Of a stretch of 64,000 bases of DNA, positions 33,940-45,691 are shown in pieces. Source of the DNA: Gnetum montanum (Eukaryota; Streptophyta; Gnetopsida; Gnetales; Gnetaceae); contig MNCI01004325.1 in the NCBI GenBank assembly GCA_015680685.1, positions 92,915-156,914 of the forward strand, written 5' to 3'. Within the stretch, counting starts at the first letter, position 1. The number at the start of each line of letters is the position of its first letter. Made by a program: the position numbers and the translations under genes. The notes under the pieces were generated by a model. The model saw only the letters and a list, made by a program, of their open reading frames with translations, was not told the origin of the DNA and searched no databases.

Positions 33940-36900
33940 AAAATGATGGTGTTCAAGACACAAAATTGAACACCATGATACAACTGTTAAAAAATTAGAC
34001 AACATGTTCCTTGATGGTGTGAAGCCTATTGGAGAAGATCAAATGGTCCCTGGTAATGGTCGATCATAAGGCTCTAAGGCACCTTCACCAAATTCACACA
34101 CTAGTGGTGGTTGAGGCAACTGCAGTTGTCCTACTGCTGCTGCAACTTTAGGCGACAGGTGGAAAGCATCCAGTAGTGCTTTTATTTTCTCCTCCTTACT
34201 CCTAGGAGCATGCACCATCTATGTAGCTTCCCTAATGTGGGTTGGAACAAGCACATCCCAAGGACATGGGATCACTGGAAACAACTCCTTGACATTGACT
34301 AACCAAGCAACAAACTATTTATGTTTAGTGTCAAATGTTCTTACTATGTTCTTCAGCTCTTGGTAGTCATCCATCCATCTAGTTACACCCTTAGTGATAG
34401 ATTATTGATTTATGAATCACCCTTTGAAGACATCGAGTTTAGCATTAGTAGTCTCAAGGTTTTGATTCGTGTCCTTATGGTGTCTAAACTCGACCTCATA
34501 TAGTAGATACAAGCTAGCCACTTGCTTCTCCTATTTTGACCATGGTCATCTGGCTATCAACATTGCTAGGTTTGCATAATAGAGATTGGCCAACTCCATA
34601 TACTCTGCCATTTCTTCAATCTACAACTCCTTTAAGTGGATCTTCTCTTTGTTGTAGGCATCAATACCATCAAGGATGGGCTGCACATCTCTCTTCCTTG
34701 CTAGAGTTTCTAGAGGGCTTCATTCACTTTAGCCTTTACCATCTAGATTTATTTTTCATTAATTTTATTTTACAAACCAACCTGGTCCCTGTAGTAATTT
34801 TTCACTCTTAAATTTGAGAGCTTCATTCTTCCAGGCGATGATCTTGATGGTAGAGTTTTGTCACAAGATGCCTACTTCCTCCATTGACAGATTTTCATTC
34901 TCTACAGCCAATTTCCTTAGTTCAGTGTTAACCCTAACAAGCTACTTCTATTTTTGATGAATGAATTCTTGCATTTGATATTTCTAAGCATTAACATTTC
35001 ATAGGTGATGATTTTGCATGGTCAATGCTTCATTCTCTTGGCGCATTTGATTTAAATCCTTTTTAATTGAGTGCATTTCAACTTCTGCCATGGACTGTTT
35101 AATGATTACCATTACTACTTCCTCCTCAACCTTTTGAAATCATTCTTGAAGATGTTTGATAGCTCATCTCTTACCATTGCTGGGCTAAGGATTGCTTGTT
35201 CTACAAGTTAGGCATGAAGTTTAGCAACCTTCGTGACCAAGCATTGATTTTGCTCTTGAACCATTTCAAGTTGCCCCTCTAAAATGATGCACCTTCCCCT
35301 TACATTTAGTAGCTCTGATTGGGTTGCAATGATGTTCTCCAGGAGATCAAAGATATTTAGAGTCTGTTGCCTGGTTCCTACCAGTCATTCCAACAACTGT
35401 TCATGTTGGGCTATGTTCAATTTCCCACTAACTGTGCCTGCAAAAATTTTCACATCATGAAGTGTAGATATGTCTGGTATAGATGTTGGGGGTGCATTTA
35501 GTGCTTCAACCACACTTTTAGCTACCACTTTTGCCACTATTTCCTACCCTTGGTGCTACATCACCAACACAGTTGCCTCTTCACCTTCTTCCAACCACAC
35601 CAAGAAAGTGGCAACATTTCTAGAGATTGTTGGGAATAGATGATGTGTTGCTAATGACACTATTACCTCTTAGGCATTGGGATCCAACCTTGAAGATAGC
35701 TACATTCTTTAGGTAGAGAAAATGGAACCACCTCTCTCCATGTAGCTAATTATTCAAGCCACCTCATTAAGGTGACTCATCACTGGCCAATACATAGATG
35801 GATCTATCCCACTTGTTCCTGCTTGTTGCTTTTGTTCTCTCAAGATCTGTTCTCGAATTTGTCACAGATGCTCAAGGACTACGCAGACCTCCAATGTTGG
35901 CTCTTGAGTGGGTGGTGGTGGTGGCAAATCCTCTTCTTAAGTGGTTGTTGGCATCTTGTCTTTCATGATTTCTGCCCATGAGGCCAAGGGAGCATGACTA
36001 AGGATGTCATTTAAGTAGCAAACAATACCTGCCCTCTTGAAAAGTTTCCTAATAAGGCACAAAAAGGGTAGGGTCTTCCTTCCACATTTTTTCTCCTTGA
36101 AGCACTTTTCAATCTCCAAATAAATCAGCTGTGGAAGGTTAATGAGAAATTTCTTGCTTAGAGTAGTGCATGCTCAGGTGAACAAGGAAGTCACCTTGCT
36201 TAGCCTCACTGTTGGATTAAGGTGATTAGCTACAATCTTGAAATAAATTTTCTTTTTTGGTGTGAGTGCACCATACTCCTTATGGTCCACCATGTAGCAT
36301 CACTAGGTCCATTCCTTTCTTGCCTCAGGATCACCTTTTTTTGATATCTTTGCCAATTGTATTCCAATGTTTGGAAACCCCGGTGCTTGTGTAATAGCTT
36401 TTGCTGAGTGGGACACTTGAATGTCCTTGATTTTTACAATGGACCCTAACCTTTGACTATTCCAGAAGAGATAGTTCTCTCCTATGTACAATTTTCCACT
36501 AGATGTGATGATTGGCCACATGGGAGAGGTTTGCAATTATGTCTTGACATCCTTTGGAGCTTTTTCCAAAAATGGCTTAAAGTTTATCTATTGAAGAACT
36601 AATCTTTGGATTTCTCAAGACTTGATAATGTTTAAAAAGGCTTAATTCAAAGTGACCTCAAGCCTTAGCATGGGTCCACTCACTTCTCCTTGTTTAGATT
36701 CTTCAATAGGCACTTCTTCCTCTAGAATCTATCAAACAAATTACACTTCGGGTTCTTCACAAAGACGTTCAGTTTCATGGGTTGCCTCTTGTTCTTCTTG
36801 GCCTTGTTCCTGCTAGCCCTTTCTAGCTCCGGGTCATTTCTTTGATGATTGTGAGGGTTCTCCTTCCTATGAACACTTTTGTTTGGGTGCCATCTATAAT

Positions 36901-36950
36901 TATAATAATACCATGGATTTAGCAATCATTATGTAACCTTAAAATAATTA
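33940..36950 (-). pseudogene. ORF3 relic of element E (extra ORF downstream of pol)
   Basis: Leftward from 36925 a ~1000-codon frame can be followed through stops and shifts. It has an N-terminal 'YNYRWHPNKS' block followed by a basic, charged segment (36722-36925), a globular part (35940-36540), a Gln-containing part (35800-35860) and long coiled-coil heptads (about 35030-35420, e.g. 'LEGQLEMVQEQNQCLVTKVA'). A conserved C-terminal block follows with 'EYMELANLYYANLAMLI' (about 34555-34600), 'CPWDVLVPTHI' (about 34235-34290) and 'EEKIKALL' (about 34172-34197). Element C has homologues of all these blocks. Function unknown; no transmembrane segment typical of an envelope protein was noticed. 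Confidence 0.7.
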
Positions 36951-37349
36951 GGATCCGTAACTCTTGAGGGTAGTTACACTTGGCTAAGTTGTGATTATGG
37001 TTGATTTAATGGATTGGATTATTATTTATTTTATGTGTTATTATTATGAATAATTCATCCCAGAGGTTGTTGGAAGGGTTAACTTAGAAAAAGTTGGTGT
37101 TTATATATGGTTAAGATTATTAACCCTTTAGGGGAGTTAGGAAAATTTCCAAAAAATTCCATCAATTTTTCATCGGAAACCTTAAGGTTTGTGGCCCCCA
37201 CGATAAAGATCTTACCTTCGGTAAGTGTAGGATCAAAAAATGGAGTGATTTGGAGAAAATAATTGAAAGTTATGGGTTCTAGAAGATTTTGGGCTCTAAA
37301 AATTGCAAGAATTCCCTATGTTATGAGAAAATTGCAAAAAATTCTAAAG

Positions 37350-37510
37350 TGTCTAGTGGTATATATAGTATTTTTGCACTATGTTGATGAGGCCTCATTG
37401 ATGGTGTCTCATTGACATGGTCAATTGTGTCGACGAGGCCGCATTGACGGGGCCTTGTCAACACGATTAGTTACATCAACGAGGCCTTGTCGACGTAGCT
37501 ATTGACCATT
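37350..37510 (-). promoter_or_regulatory. internal U3-like promoter block of element E
   Basis: 'ggcctcattgatg' (37391-37403) and 'tcgacgaggcc'/'gaggccttgtcgacg' repeats (37432-37498) precede, in minus direction, a TATA-like tatatatag (37360-37369). The same vocabulary and the same order relative to TATA form U3 of the element's own LTR (33651-33778). It lies about 430 bp upstream of ORF3. Confidence 0.6.
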
Positions 37511-38179
37511 ATTGACTTTGGTCAAACTTTCAAAATACAAGGAATATTTTGATGAAATTGGGATCAAATGAAAGCTTAGAAGACCAAGAATAGTGTGAAA
37601 TCATGAGAAGAGGGCATTGAAGTTCATATATTTGAGAACATGGAGAAAAACTAATTTAATGGATAAATGCAATGAAAGATTAAGGAGTATTGAGTAGTTT
37701 ACATAATGGAAAATATGAAATATAGGATTATAGCGATGTAAAAGGTAAGGAACCTTAACAAATCAAGCCAAAAGCTATGCAAGTGGGTCCTCCCCATAGT
37801 AGGCTCATGTCCTTTTTGCCCTTGCATAACCTCAACTAAAGAGTCCATGAGCCCCATAGTTAATTTGATGATCATGATAAGTTAAGGACCAACCCAAAAG
37901 AATCCACTTGAGAATCCCAACACATTAGACCAAGACATATAGCATAACATAGAACTTGGTAGTGAGGTGAATTATAGTAGCATGGATGACTGATAGAGAA
38001 GGTGGAATGGAGTTCCAAATTGAGGTCATAAGAAGTCCCTTGTGAAATTTTTCTAGACTAAAATCATCTACTTTCAGTAACTTCAAATCGTCACTCTAAG
38101 ACTGATCCACCAACTTGAGACACAAGAGTGCTTTCACAAAACAACCATCATTCTATAAAGAGTAGAGAGAGGAGTAGGA

Positions 38180-38227
<48 letters not shown>

Positions 38228-39090
38228 CCTTAGTTAGAGAAAACCTTTAAGCATAGATGCATGTCTTTCGAGTTCCATAACCAGCGCTTGTAGCCCTTTT
38301 ATTTTTCAAAGAGGTGTGCTTTGAATTTCCATAGTTTTTTTTTTGAATGATGGGAACCACACCATGCAAAAACGTTATTTGTCTTCCTATCATTGGGTGG
38401 TATGGAATGGTAAGAAGTCCATGAAAAATAATCAAGCACTCAAGTAAGAAGAAGAGTACAAGGAGCATTGAGTCCCATTGAATTCACACCCTTTACAAAC
38501 CTTTGGATCCTTCCTAACTCTGAAACTACCCAGGTCACCAATTGATTAAAAGTTTCTTTAATGAAAAAGGAACCTCAAATTCCTAGAACAAGGAAAACCA
38601 TAGAATTCATTGGATGGGTGGATGACATGGACTCATTGCCTATTCCATGAAAAATAAACCATGTTAAAGTCATCATACATCAAAATTTAAAAATAGAAAC
38701 CCAAAATTAACAATCACACATTAAGCACAAACAATCATTAGTAAAGAGCAATAGTAGCATTATGTCCTATGACAATAAAGCAGATTTATTAGCAAAAATG
38801 AGAAAATACCACACTTAAATAAAAGGAAAAAAATAAAGTAAAATATATAAGAAAGTGTAAAATAATCAAGAAAGTTAAAAGCTACTAAAAATGGCATAAA
38901 ATTACAAAAAAATTGAAAATAAAAAATTTGTAAAATCAAAAATGTGAAAAACAAAAAGCGAGAAAAACTGAGAGGCCATGATAATGATCAACACGGATGA
39001 CCATCTTCCACATGACTGAGTTGGAGGGAGGGGATTCGAAAAATAAAACGTGATTGTCCATCTGTTGAGGTAGTAGTTACATTGGCTAGT
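37511..39090 (-). other. non-coding spacer of element E
   Basis: It contains the (GA)n tract and the block 'gatgggaaccacaccatgca' (38342-38361) conserved with A. An A-rich stretch lies at 38690-38960. No coding frame is recognised. Confidence 0.5.
38183..38226 (+). repeat. (GA)n microsatellite
   Basis: About 21 uninterrupted GA dinucleotides. Confidence 0.95.
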
Positions 39091-39099
39091 CTTGGTTCT

Positions 39100-40260
39100 A
39101 GGAAAGGTTTGACTTGTTGGATATTAACCAACTACTTTTTATTTAGGCTATTAGGTTTGTAAATTATCATGGCCCCAGAGAGAAATGCTTAATCAATTAT
39201 ATAAGGTCCCTCTTACAATGTTTGGAATTTTGTCTTTTGGGGTACATGTGTGGGGTTCTAGTAAAGAACCTTATTTCCTAGTTGAAATTTTACTTTCTTG
39301 ATTCTAATGTCATGATGTTCCTTATTGAATACCTTGTTTACCTCATTCAAGGATAGGGCCACTAAGCAATTTTTGTCTAGCACATTCAGATTGATCAATC
39401 TTTCCTTCTATGCTAAACTTAGGTCAAGATTTAGATCATAGGCCATTGAGAGTGTACAGAGCTTGAATTGAATTGGGAGTGTTGGAAGTTTCCCCTATAC
39501 TAACTCATAGGAAGAATATTCAATAGGAATTTTCCAAGTTGAATGATAAGCCCAAAGAGCATTGTTAAGTTTTGTACTCTAGTCCTTCCTATATTTTCTA
39601 ATGGTTCATGTCAGTATTTTTGTAATCTCTCGATTGGTTACCTCTACTTGACTGTTGGCTTGGGGGTGGTAAGGTGTTGTTAATTTATGTTCTACCCCCA
39701 AGCATTGCATTAATTTTCTAAATGTGGCACCTGTGAAATGAGACCCATTATTAAAAATTAATGAATGTAACATCCCAAACCTTTTCATGATATTTTTTTA
39801 TATAAATTTGGTAGTAGTGGATGATGTACAATCAGTAATAGTTCTTGCTTCTGCCCATTTTGTGCAATAGTCAACTGCTACTATAATATATGTTTTCTCG
39901 TTAAACATGGGTGTGATGGAACCCATGAAGTCAATGTCCCACATGTCAAAAAGTTCTAGTGGTTGAATCCACTATTGAGGACCTTCCATGCAAGTGGTCA
40001 TCCCCTTGTCACATTGACAACATTCAAAAGACTTGATGAACTAGTGGGCATCCCTAAAGATTGTAGACCAATAGTATCCCACCATCAAGATTTTGATGGT
40101 TGTGCATCTCCCTACATAGTGGCCTCCACAAGGCCCTTCATGATCATCCTAGAAAATATGCAATTGATCTTCATCAAGGACACACCAACAAATTAGGTCA
40201 TCGACACACCACAGTAAAGGTGTCCATTGATTTCCATGAAATATTTGACCTAATGAAGAA
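39100..40260 (-). pseudogene. integrase relic of element E
   Basis: HHCC zinc-binding region at about 40000-40140 (minus: 'HEGPCGGHY', 'KILMVGYYW', 'CCQCDKG'). The core follows with 'WDIDFMGSI' and 'VAVDYCTKWAEA' (39840-39945), then 'IFNNGSHFTGATF', 'YHPQANSQVEVTNREI' (39606-39788), giving D, D-like N and E positions. Here the second aspartate context reads FNNG instead of xDNG. The C-terminal part (39100-39600) is broken by stops. It is followed leftward by the spacer, not by a chromodomain. Confidence 0.8.
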
Positions 40261-40396
40261 ATTTTTTCTTCTTTCTAAAATCCAAGTCTTGTGGAATCTC
40301 CTGAGTGAGAAGATATGTGAGGATGCCATTATACCATATTACCTTTTTAGGCATTTATTCATGTATTACTCCAGTAAAGAAGAGTTCAACTAGAGA

Positions 40397-41670
40397 CTAA
40401 TCAGAGAGTGGGCTTTCCTCCTCTTTGTTATCCCATCTTAAGTAAGAAAGGTGGTTAGCGACCACATTCTCAGTCCCTTTTCGATCTATCATAGTAAGAT
40501 CGAATTCCTGCAAGATCACAAGCCACCATATAACATGAGGGCTTATCGTTGGCTTATTCATGAGGAAGCAAATCACACTATAGTCTGTATGTACAAATAC
40601 CTTATAACCTAGCACATAATGTCTAAACTTTTCTAGCGTGTACACCACTACCATTAATTCTCTCTATGGTGCTGTAATTCAACTGTGCCCCCACAATGCT
40701 TCTACTCATGTAGTGGATATAATATGAACGTTTCTTATCATCCAACTATGTGAGCACTACTCCCAAAGCATAGTTAGATACATTTGTCATGATATGGAAT
40801 GGTTTTGACCAATCTGGTGCTTGTAGGATTGGTGTTTCTACGAGCTTCTCCTTTAATTATTGGAATGTGTGTTCACATTCCTTAGTCCAAATGAAAGGTG
40901 CATCTTTCTTTGTAAGTTCTACCAATGGCTTTGCAATCTTAGAGAAATTCTCAATAAATCATCGGTAGTAACCAATGTGTCCAAGAAATGACCAAACATC
41001 TTTAACAGTCTCTAGTTGGCATGTTATTCCTTGGATAACCCTTATTTTTTCTGGGTCTACCTTAATCCCTTTCTATAAAATTCAGTTCCATAGCACAATT
41101 CCTTCTTGGACCATGAGATGGCTCTTTTGCTAGTTGAGACCTAGGTTTGTCTCTACACATCTCTTCAATACTTGCTCAAGTCAATCCAAGGCTTATTCAA
41201 ATGTAGCTCTATAGGTGGAGAAGTCATCCATGAAAACTTCAACACCATTACTGATTTGTTGTTGAAAGATACTCAAGTAGAAGTGTTGAAATGTTGTAAG
41301 GGCATTGCATAGGTCAAATGGCATCTTATAGTATGCAAAAGTTCCCCACAGACTCGTGAATGTTGTCTTGGCTTGTTCTTCTGGTGCAAATTTGGATTTG
41401 GTTATAGCCACTATAACCATCCAAGAAACTATAATAATAATGCCTAGATATGGTATCTAATACTTGATCTACAAATGGCAAAGGAAAATGATCTATAAAC
41501 ATTGCCATATTTAATAGCCTAAAGTTGATGCAAACTTGCCATTTACCATCCTTTTTTGGTACTACTATGAGTGGGCTAACGCACTCACTATCCGTGATTG
41601 GATAAATTAACACCACCTTGAGGAGTTGCTCTATCTTCTCCTTGATGATTTGTTTTAATTTGAGGTTCAA
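40397..41670 (-). pseudogene. reverse transcriptase / RNase H relic of element E
   Basis: RT fingers and palm lie at 41326-41670 ('VVPKKDGKWQVCINFRLLN', 'FLDGYSGYNQI') and 41193-41420 ('WGTFAYYKMPFDLCNA', active site 'VFMDDFS'), in two frames separated by a shift. The thumb and start of RNase H are at 40660-41190. The RNase H end is at 40397-40654 ('VYTLEKFRHYVLGYKVFVHT', 'DRKGTENVVANHL'). There is only one RNase H, unlike G. Confidence 0.85.
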
Positions 41671-41699
41671 TTGCCTCTACGACTACCTTCTAGGCTTCA

Positions 41700-42560
41700 T
41701 GGCTAGGTCAATGTAGATGTGATGCTGGCATATCCTTGGATCAATTCCTGTTAGCTCTGGATATGACCAAGCAAAGGCTATGACCATTTATTCACCACTT
41801 TCAATAACGTTTCTTTTTGTTCAGGAGCAAGTTTGGCATTAATGATGATCGACTTACCATTCTTCAAAAATGCATACTCCATTCTGATTGGTAAAGTTTT
41901 TAGTTCTAAGGGCTCTTGCTTAAAGTGATTAGGGATCTTCAACTCTCCCCAATAGGTATCATCATCTTCATCAGAGAGTTGGGAAACATATGCACAAGTT
42001 AGGCTCTTAATTAGTTCCATGCATATTGTGCTACTATCTGAATTAGCTATCAACCACTAGGTGCCCTCCTGCCTTGTGGCTACTGCATACAAATACCTTT
42101 GAATGTTAATTTCTTGTGCACACTGATTACATGCCTTTATGTATATGCTTTTGATTGACCAAATCCTTTTCATGCAATTGCACCTGTTATTGTTGTACAT
42201 GATGTATGGAATACACTTTTTGTCAATCTTTCCTAACTCATTCTCTTTAGATATTTTGAGAGATAGGTATTTTATACCCATTTTTGCATGAACTGTGCTT
42301 AACCAAGTCCTTCCCATAATGATGGGGAAGTCACTTTTACAATTGTCCACCTTGATTACTAGAAAATCAGTAGGATAGGACCACCCATAGATTGTGGTCA
42401 TAATGTCCTCTATTAATTCCAAAGGGATATTCTAAATGGATGTTGCTTTTCTTTAGAGGTGGTAGGTTTAAGGCCTTGTACATATTATGGGATATGAAGT
42501 TAAATCCAAAACCAAAGTCAAGAAGATCTTTGCATGGCTCTTGTCTAGCAATCTGTAGAT
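41700..42560 (-). pseudogene. aspartic protease and pre-RT linker of element E
   Basis: The protease C-terminal half is open at 42057-42422 ('YPTDFLVIKV', 'FPIIMGRTWLSTVHAKM'), matching the 'ILGRPFLATARA' pattern of Athila proteases. The active-site region lies upstream at about 42500-42550, where 'DFGFGFN' replaces the usual D-[LT]-G-A-S. The linker 41778-42053 ('LELKTLPIRMEYAFL') leads into RT. Confidence 0.7.
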
Positions 42561-43329
42561 AGATGAGTGGACTTCCTAGATCAGATCTTTTTGTAGGAAG
42601 GTTGCTAGCCTTAATCTAGTTAGAAATAACATGGGTTAACATTATAGTGTGAATCCTAGGTGGCACTTGGTTTGAAGGGCACTCAAAGATATTTGATGCA
42701 AAGGATGAGGGTGATGGAGATGTAGGATGATCAGTTGAAATAAGTTGTGAGGGCTAGAGAGGATTGCTAGGCTAGAAGAAAGGTCGTTTCCTTGATCAAT
42801 TATCTAGACCACTTGGTTGAAAAACCAGTTGTGAATGCACAACCCTTGTAGCATTTTGTTTTTGTGGATATGAAATAATCTCACCCTGCATGGATGGAGG
42901 AGGAGGTAACTGAGTTAAAAATGAAGGTGTAGGTGTAGAGGGATGTGGAGAATGATAAGGATATGGGTTTTCCCCTTGAGTAGATGGTGAATGTGTTCAA
43001 TGGTACCCTAGAGGGTAATAGTAATGCTGGAATGATGCATGACTCACAAAACTTCTAAGGGAGACAGGCTGTTGAACATAATACCTGCATAGATTTGCTT
43101 GCCTATAAGGGTACTACTGCCTTGGCAGTGACATTTCCCATGATTGTGATTGATACCACCATTGGTGTTGTTTGTATGATTATGGAGGAGCTCCACTTGG
43201 TTAGTAAGCTTATTGTTACTAGGAGAACTGTCTTGAACTGCCTTGAGGATAAGGAAATCATCTTGGAGCTTGCCTACATGCTAGGCAAGGATTCAATGCA
43301 TACACTCTAGACTCTTGTAAGTATGACAC

Positions 43330-44740
43330 CACAAGGCAACATCCCTTTGGATATCCGTATTGACAAATGTCACATTTGGTTTCATCATCAAAGTCAAACT
43401 CCACAACTTTCTCTATGACAATAGCTTTGCCCTTACCTATTTAGTAGGCATGTTCAACTTCTTTTTGCCTCTTGTGATTACAATTACTATTTTGCTCTTT
43501 GGATTCTTCAACAATATTTAAAGCGATTTCAAAATTTTTGTCCAAAGAGTCCCATAACTTGTCAACCTTGGCTGAAATATCACAAATAGATTTTTAGATG
43601 GGTAAGATCTTTCTATTCACCACTTCATCAAGTGGTGACTCCTCCTCATCAAAAAATCAGACCTTTCATTTCCTAATGGAAGGGTCCCTATTATATTCTT
43701 TAGCACTTTCCCTCTTTCATAATTCATCTTCTTTTTTTTCTACCTACTCAATTAACCTTTGGATTTGATGAGTCATTTCAAACAACCTTCCTTGGACATA
43801 CACCCCAAGGGTTCTTCTTGTTTCTACTCTAAGCCCATCTATGATGTGGTGAAGTTGTTCCCTCTAAGAGTAACCATGGCCATGTCATCTATGTAGGAGC
43901 GAATAGTATTGGCCCATGGCAGCATCCAAGGGTTCATGTGCTCCTTGTTTCCAGCCTTAGATTTGCCTTCTCAGATTAGACACTCTATAGTACGTTTTAT
44001 ACTTATCATTGAATAGTTCTAACATAGTATTCCAACTTCGAATAGATTTTGGCTCTAAAAACTAGTACCAACTTTTAGGTTCCTTAATGAGTATCCTTGA
44101 GAAGATGTGTCTGTGGATCAAAATTGTATCCCCCCTCAAATCTTGGGATATTATTCATGTCTAGGTGCTTGATCCAACTATCCTTCATATGCCTGGTTGG
44201 AATTTTTACTACCTCTGCAATGTTGAGCATACTTCAAGTCACCAATAGAGGTTCATCATCATTGCTGTATTGATGACATCGATGATGGTTTTGGACACCC
44301 CTTCGATTTTAGTGACCTTCATGATCATTATTATTTCGTCAATCACCTTCATTAGAGTTTTTTAGATGAAAACTTCCATGAGAACTATCAAATGAAGAGG
44401 ATAAAGAGAAAGGTGGATTACCACCACCACCATGGTGTTCTCCACCACTCTTATGCTTATTATGATCTCTATCCTTTGATCCCTTGTTACTATGATGTTT
44501 ACCCGAGTCCCTACCTTTGCTATCACTCTTTCATGACCCCAATTTATGAATAGTTGATCATAGGGTCAAGTTCACACCCTCGCCATTAGTAGCAGGGTGT
44601 GGAGAATCTTCATGTTAAGAACCTTCCAAGGGAGGATCCTCATTGTCCTCTTGATCTAGTAGGAACAAGGGATTAGTGTAACGTTTTCCCTTTTTAGCTT
44701 CATGGAGTTTCTCTTGAAGTTTATCTTGCTTACGTTATGT
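43330..44740 (-). pseudogene. gag: gag relic of element E
   Basis: Read leftward: a Ser-rich, basic N-terminal part (44380-44560), a capsid-like block with 'MNNIPRFEGG' (about 44130-44165), a coiled segment (43480-43680) and the knuckle 'CDICQYGYPKGCC' (43334-43373), in which the zinc-binding His is replaced by Tyr. All blocks align with gag of F. Stops and shifts occur throughout. Confidence 0.7.
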
Positions 44741-44757
44741 TTTGGTGGGATAGTAGT

Positions 44758-45611
44758 TGATGAGAGTGGTTACTCTAGTGGTTACTCTAGTGGTTACTCT
44801 AGCAATTATTCTAATTATTAGAGTAGTTACTCTAATTATTACAGTAGTTTCTCCCAAGCCTATAAATAAAGTGCCTAGGCACACAATTGAAAGGAAGTCT
44901 TTAGCAATCAAGTAGCGAAACTCTTGTAGTCTATTTGAAAGTTAGAGTATTTTCCAAGTGCCTGTAGCAGGAGGTCAAAGTGTGGATGGATCTTTATTCA
45001 AGCATTAATGTACCTGAGCATACCATTGTGTTGGCAATAAAGACAAGCTCTTTGATTCATCCTTGCAGCACTTGAGATTTTTTTTCTTAAGCATTTTTAT
45101 ATTTTATTTTCTTATGAATTTATTTTATTTTATGCACTTTACATTTATGTTTTTAGCACAGCAATTCATTTTGATCAATTAAGCAAATCGTTCAAGCATG
45201 ACCACTTCGAGCATGCGTGTAATGCTTAGTAACCCAATAATGATTAACGTTTGGTAATCCCATAAGTGTTACACTAGTTCAGGATGTGTATGGAAAGTGG
45301 GAATGGACACTGGTGTTAGGATTATTTAGAACTTAGTTAATGAGTAGTTAAGTTAAATTATTCACTTAGTTACGTCTCTCCTTCCCTACTAGCGTAGGAC
45401 ATAAAAATAGAAAAGCTATAAAAATCATATGCCTCAAGCTTACTTAACCATACAATCATGAAATTCAGGTAAACTTGGGAAGACAATGATCAACCAACCC
45501 ATCCTTGTTCCACAAGGACGCATAATCACTTAGTCCTTGGAATTCAACTATATTGTGCATGAAACACTTGTATTCATATGGTTGCGCATAGGGATACCTC
45601 ACCGCTCATCA
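44758..45611 (+). repeat. 5' LTR of element F
   Basis: 854 bp from tgatgagagtgg to ctcatca. The U3 carries a 12-bp minisatellite ('gtggttactcta'). TATA box cctataaataa is at 44861-44871. U5 'gcatagggatacctcaccgc' matches A, C and E. Confidence 0.9.
44763..44850 (+). repeat. 12-bp minisatellite in U3 of F
   Basis: 'gtggttactcta' occurs three times in tandem and then as decayed variants ('gcaattattcta', 'gtagttactcta'). Confidence 0.9.
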
Positions 45612-45612
45612 T

Positions 45613-45630
45613 TGGCGCCGTTGTCGAGGA
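45613..45630 (+). other. primer-binding site (tRNA-Asp) of element F
   Basis: tggcgccgttgtcgagga starts one base after the LTR and matches the 3' end complement of plant tRNA-Asp(GUC) except for two transitions. Confidence 0.9.
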
Positions 45631-45691
45631 CTTAGTTGTTTGTGTGCTAACTAGAACATAGGAAATCATTCACATCATTGGAAAAAATCCT

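Larger units (their letters stand above)
32863..44757 (-). mobile_element. element E: Athila-like Ty3/gypsy element with ORF3
   Basis: On the minus strand, reading from right to left: gag, protease, RT, RNase H, integrase, spacer, internal promoter-like block, ORF3, purine tract, 3' LTR (32863-33789). The zinc knuckle C-x2-C-x3-x-x4-C, a single RNase H and an extra ORF in the env position place it in the Athila lineage. The 5' LTR and primer-binding site are not present before F starts at 44758; they would lie beyond F if F inserted into E. Confidence 0.85.

Noticed and set aside
39963-40393. + strand frames of 77 and 97 codons
   Set aside because: They are antisense shadows of the integrase HHCC region of E, which has recognisable motifs on the minus strand.
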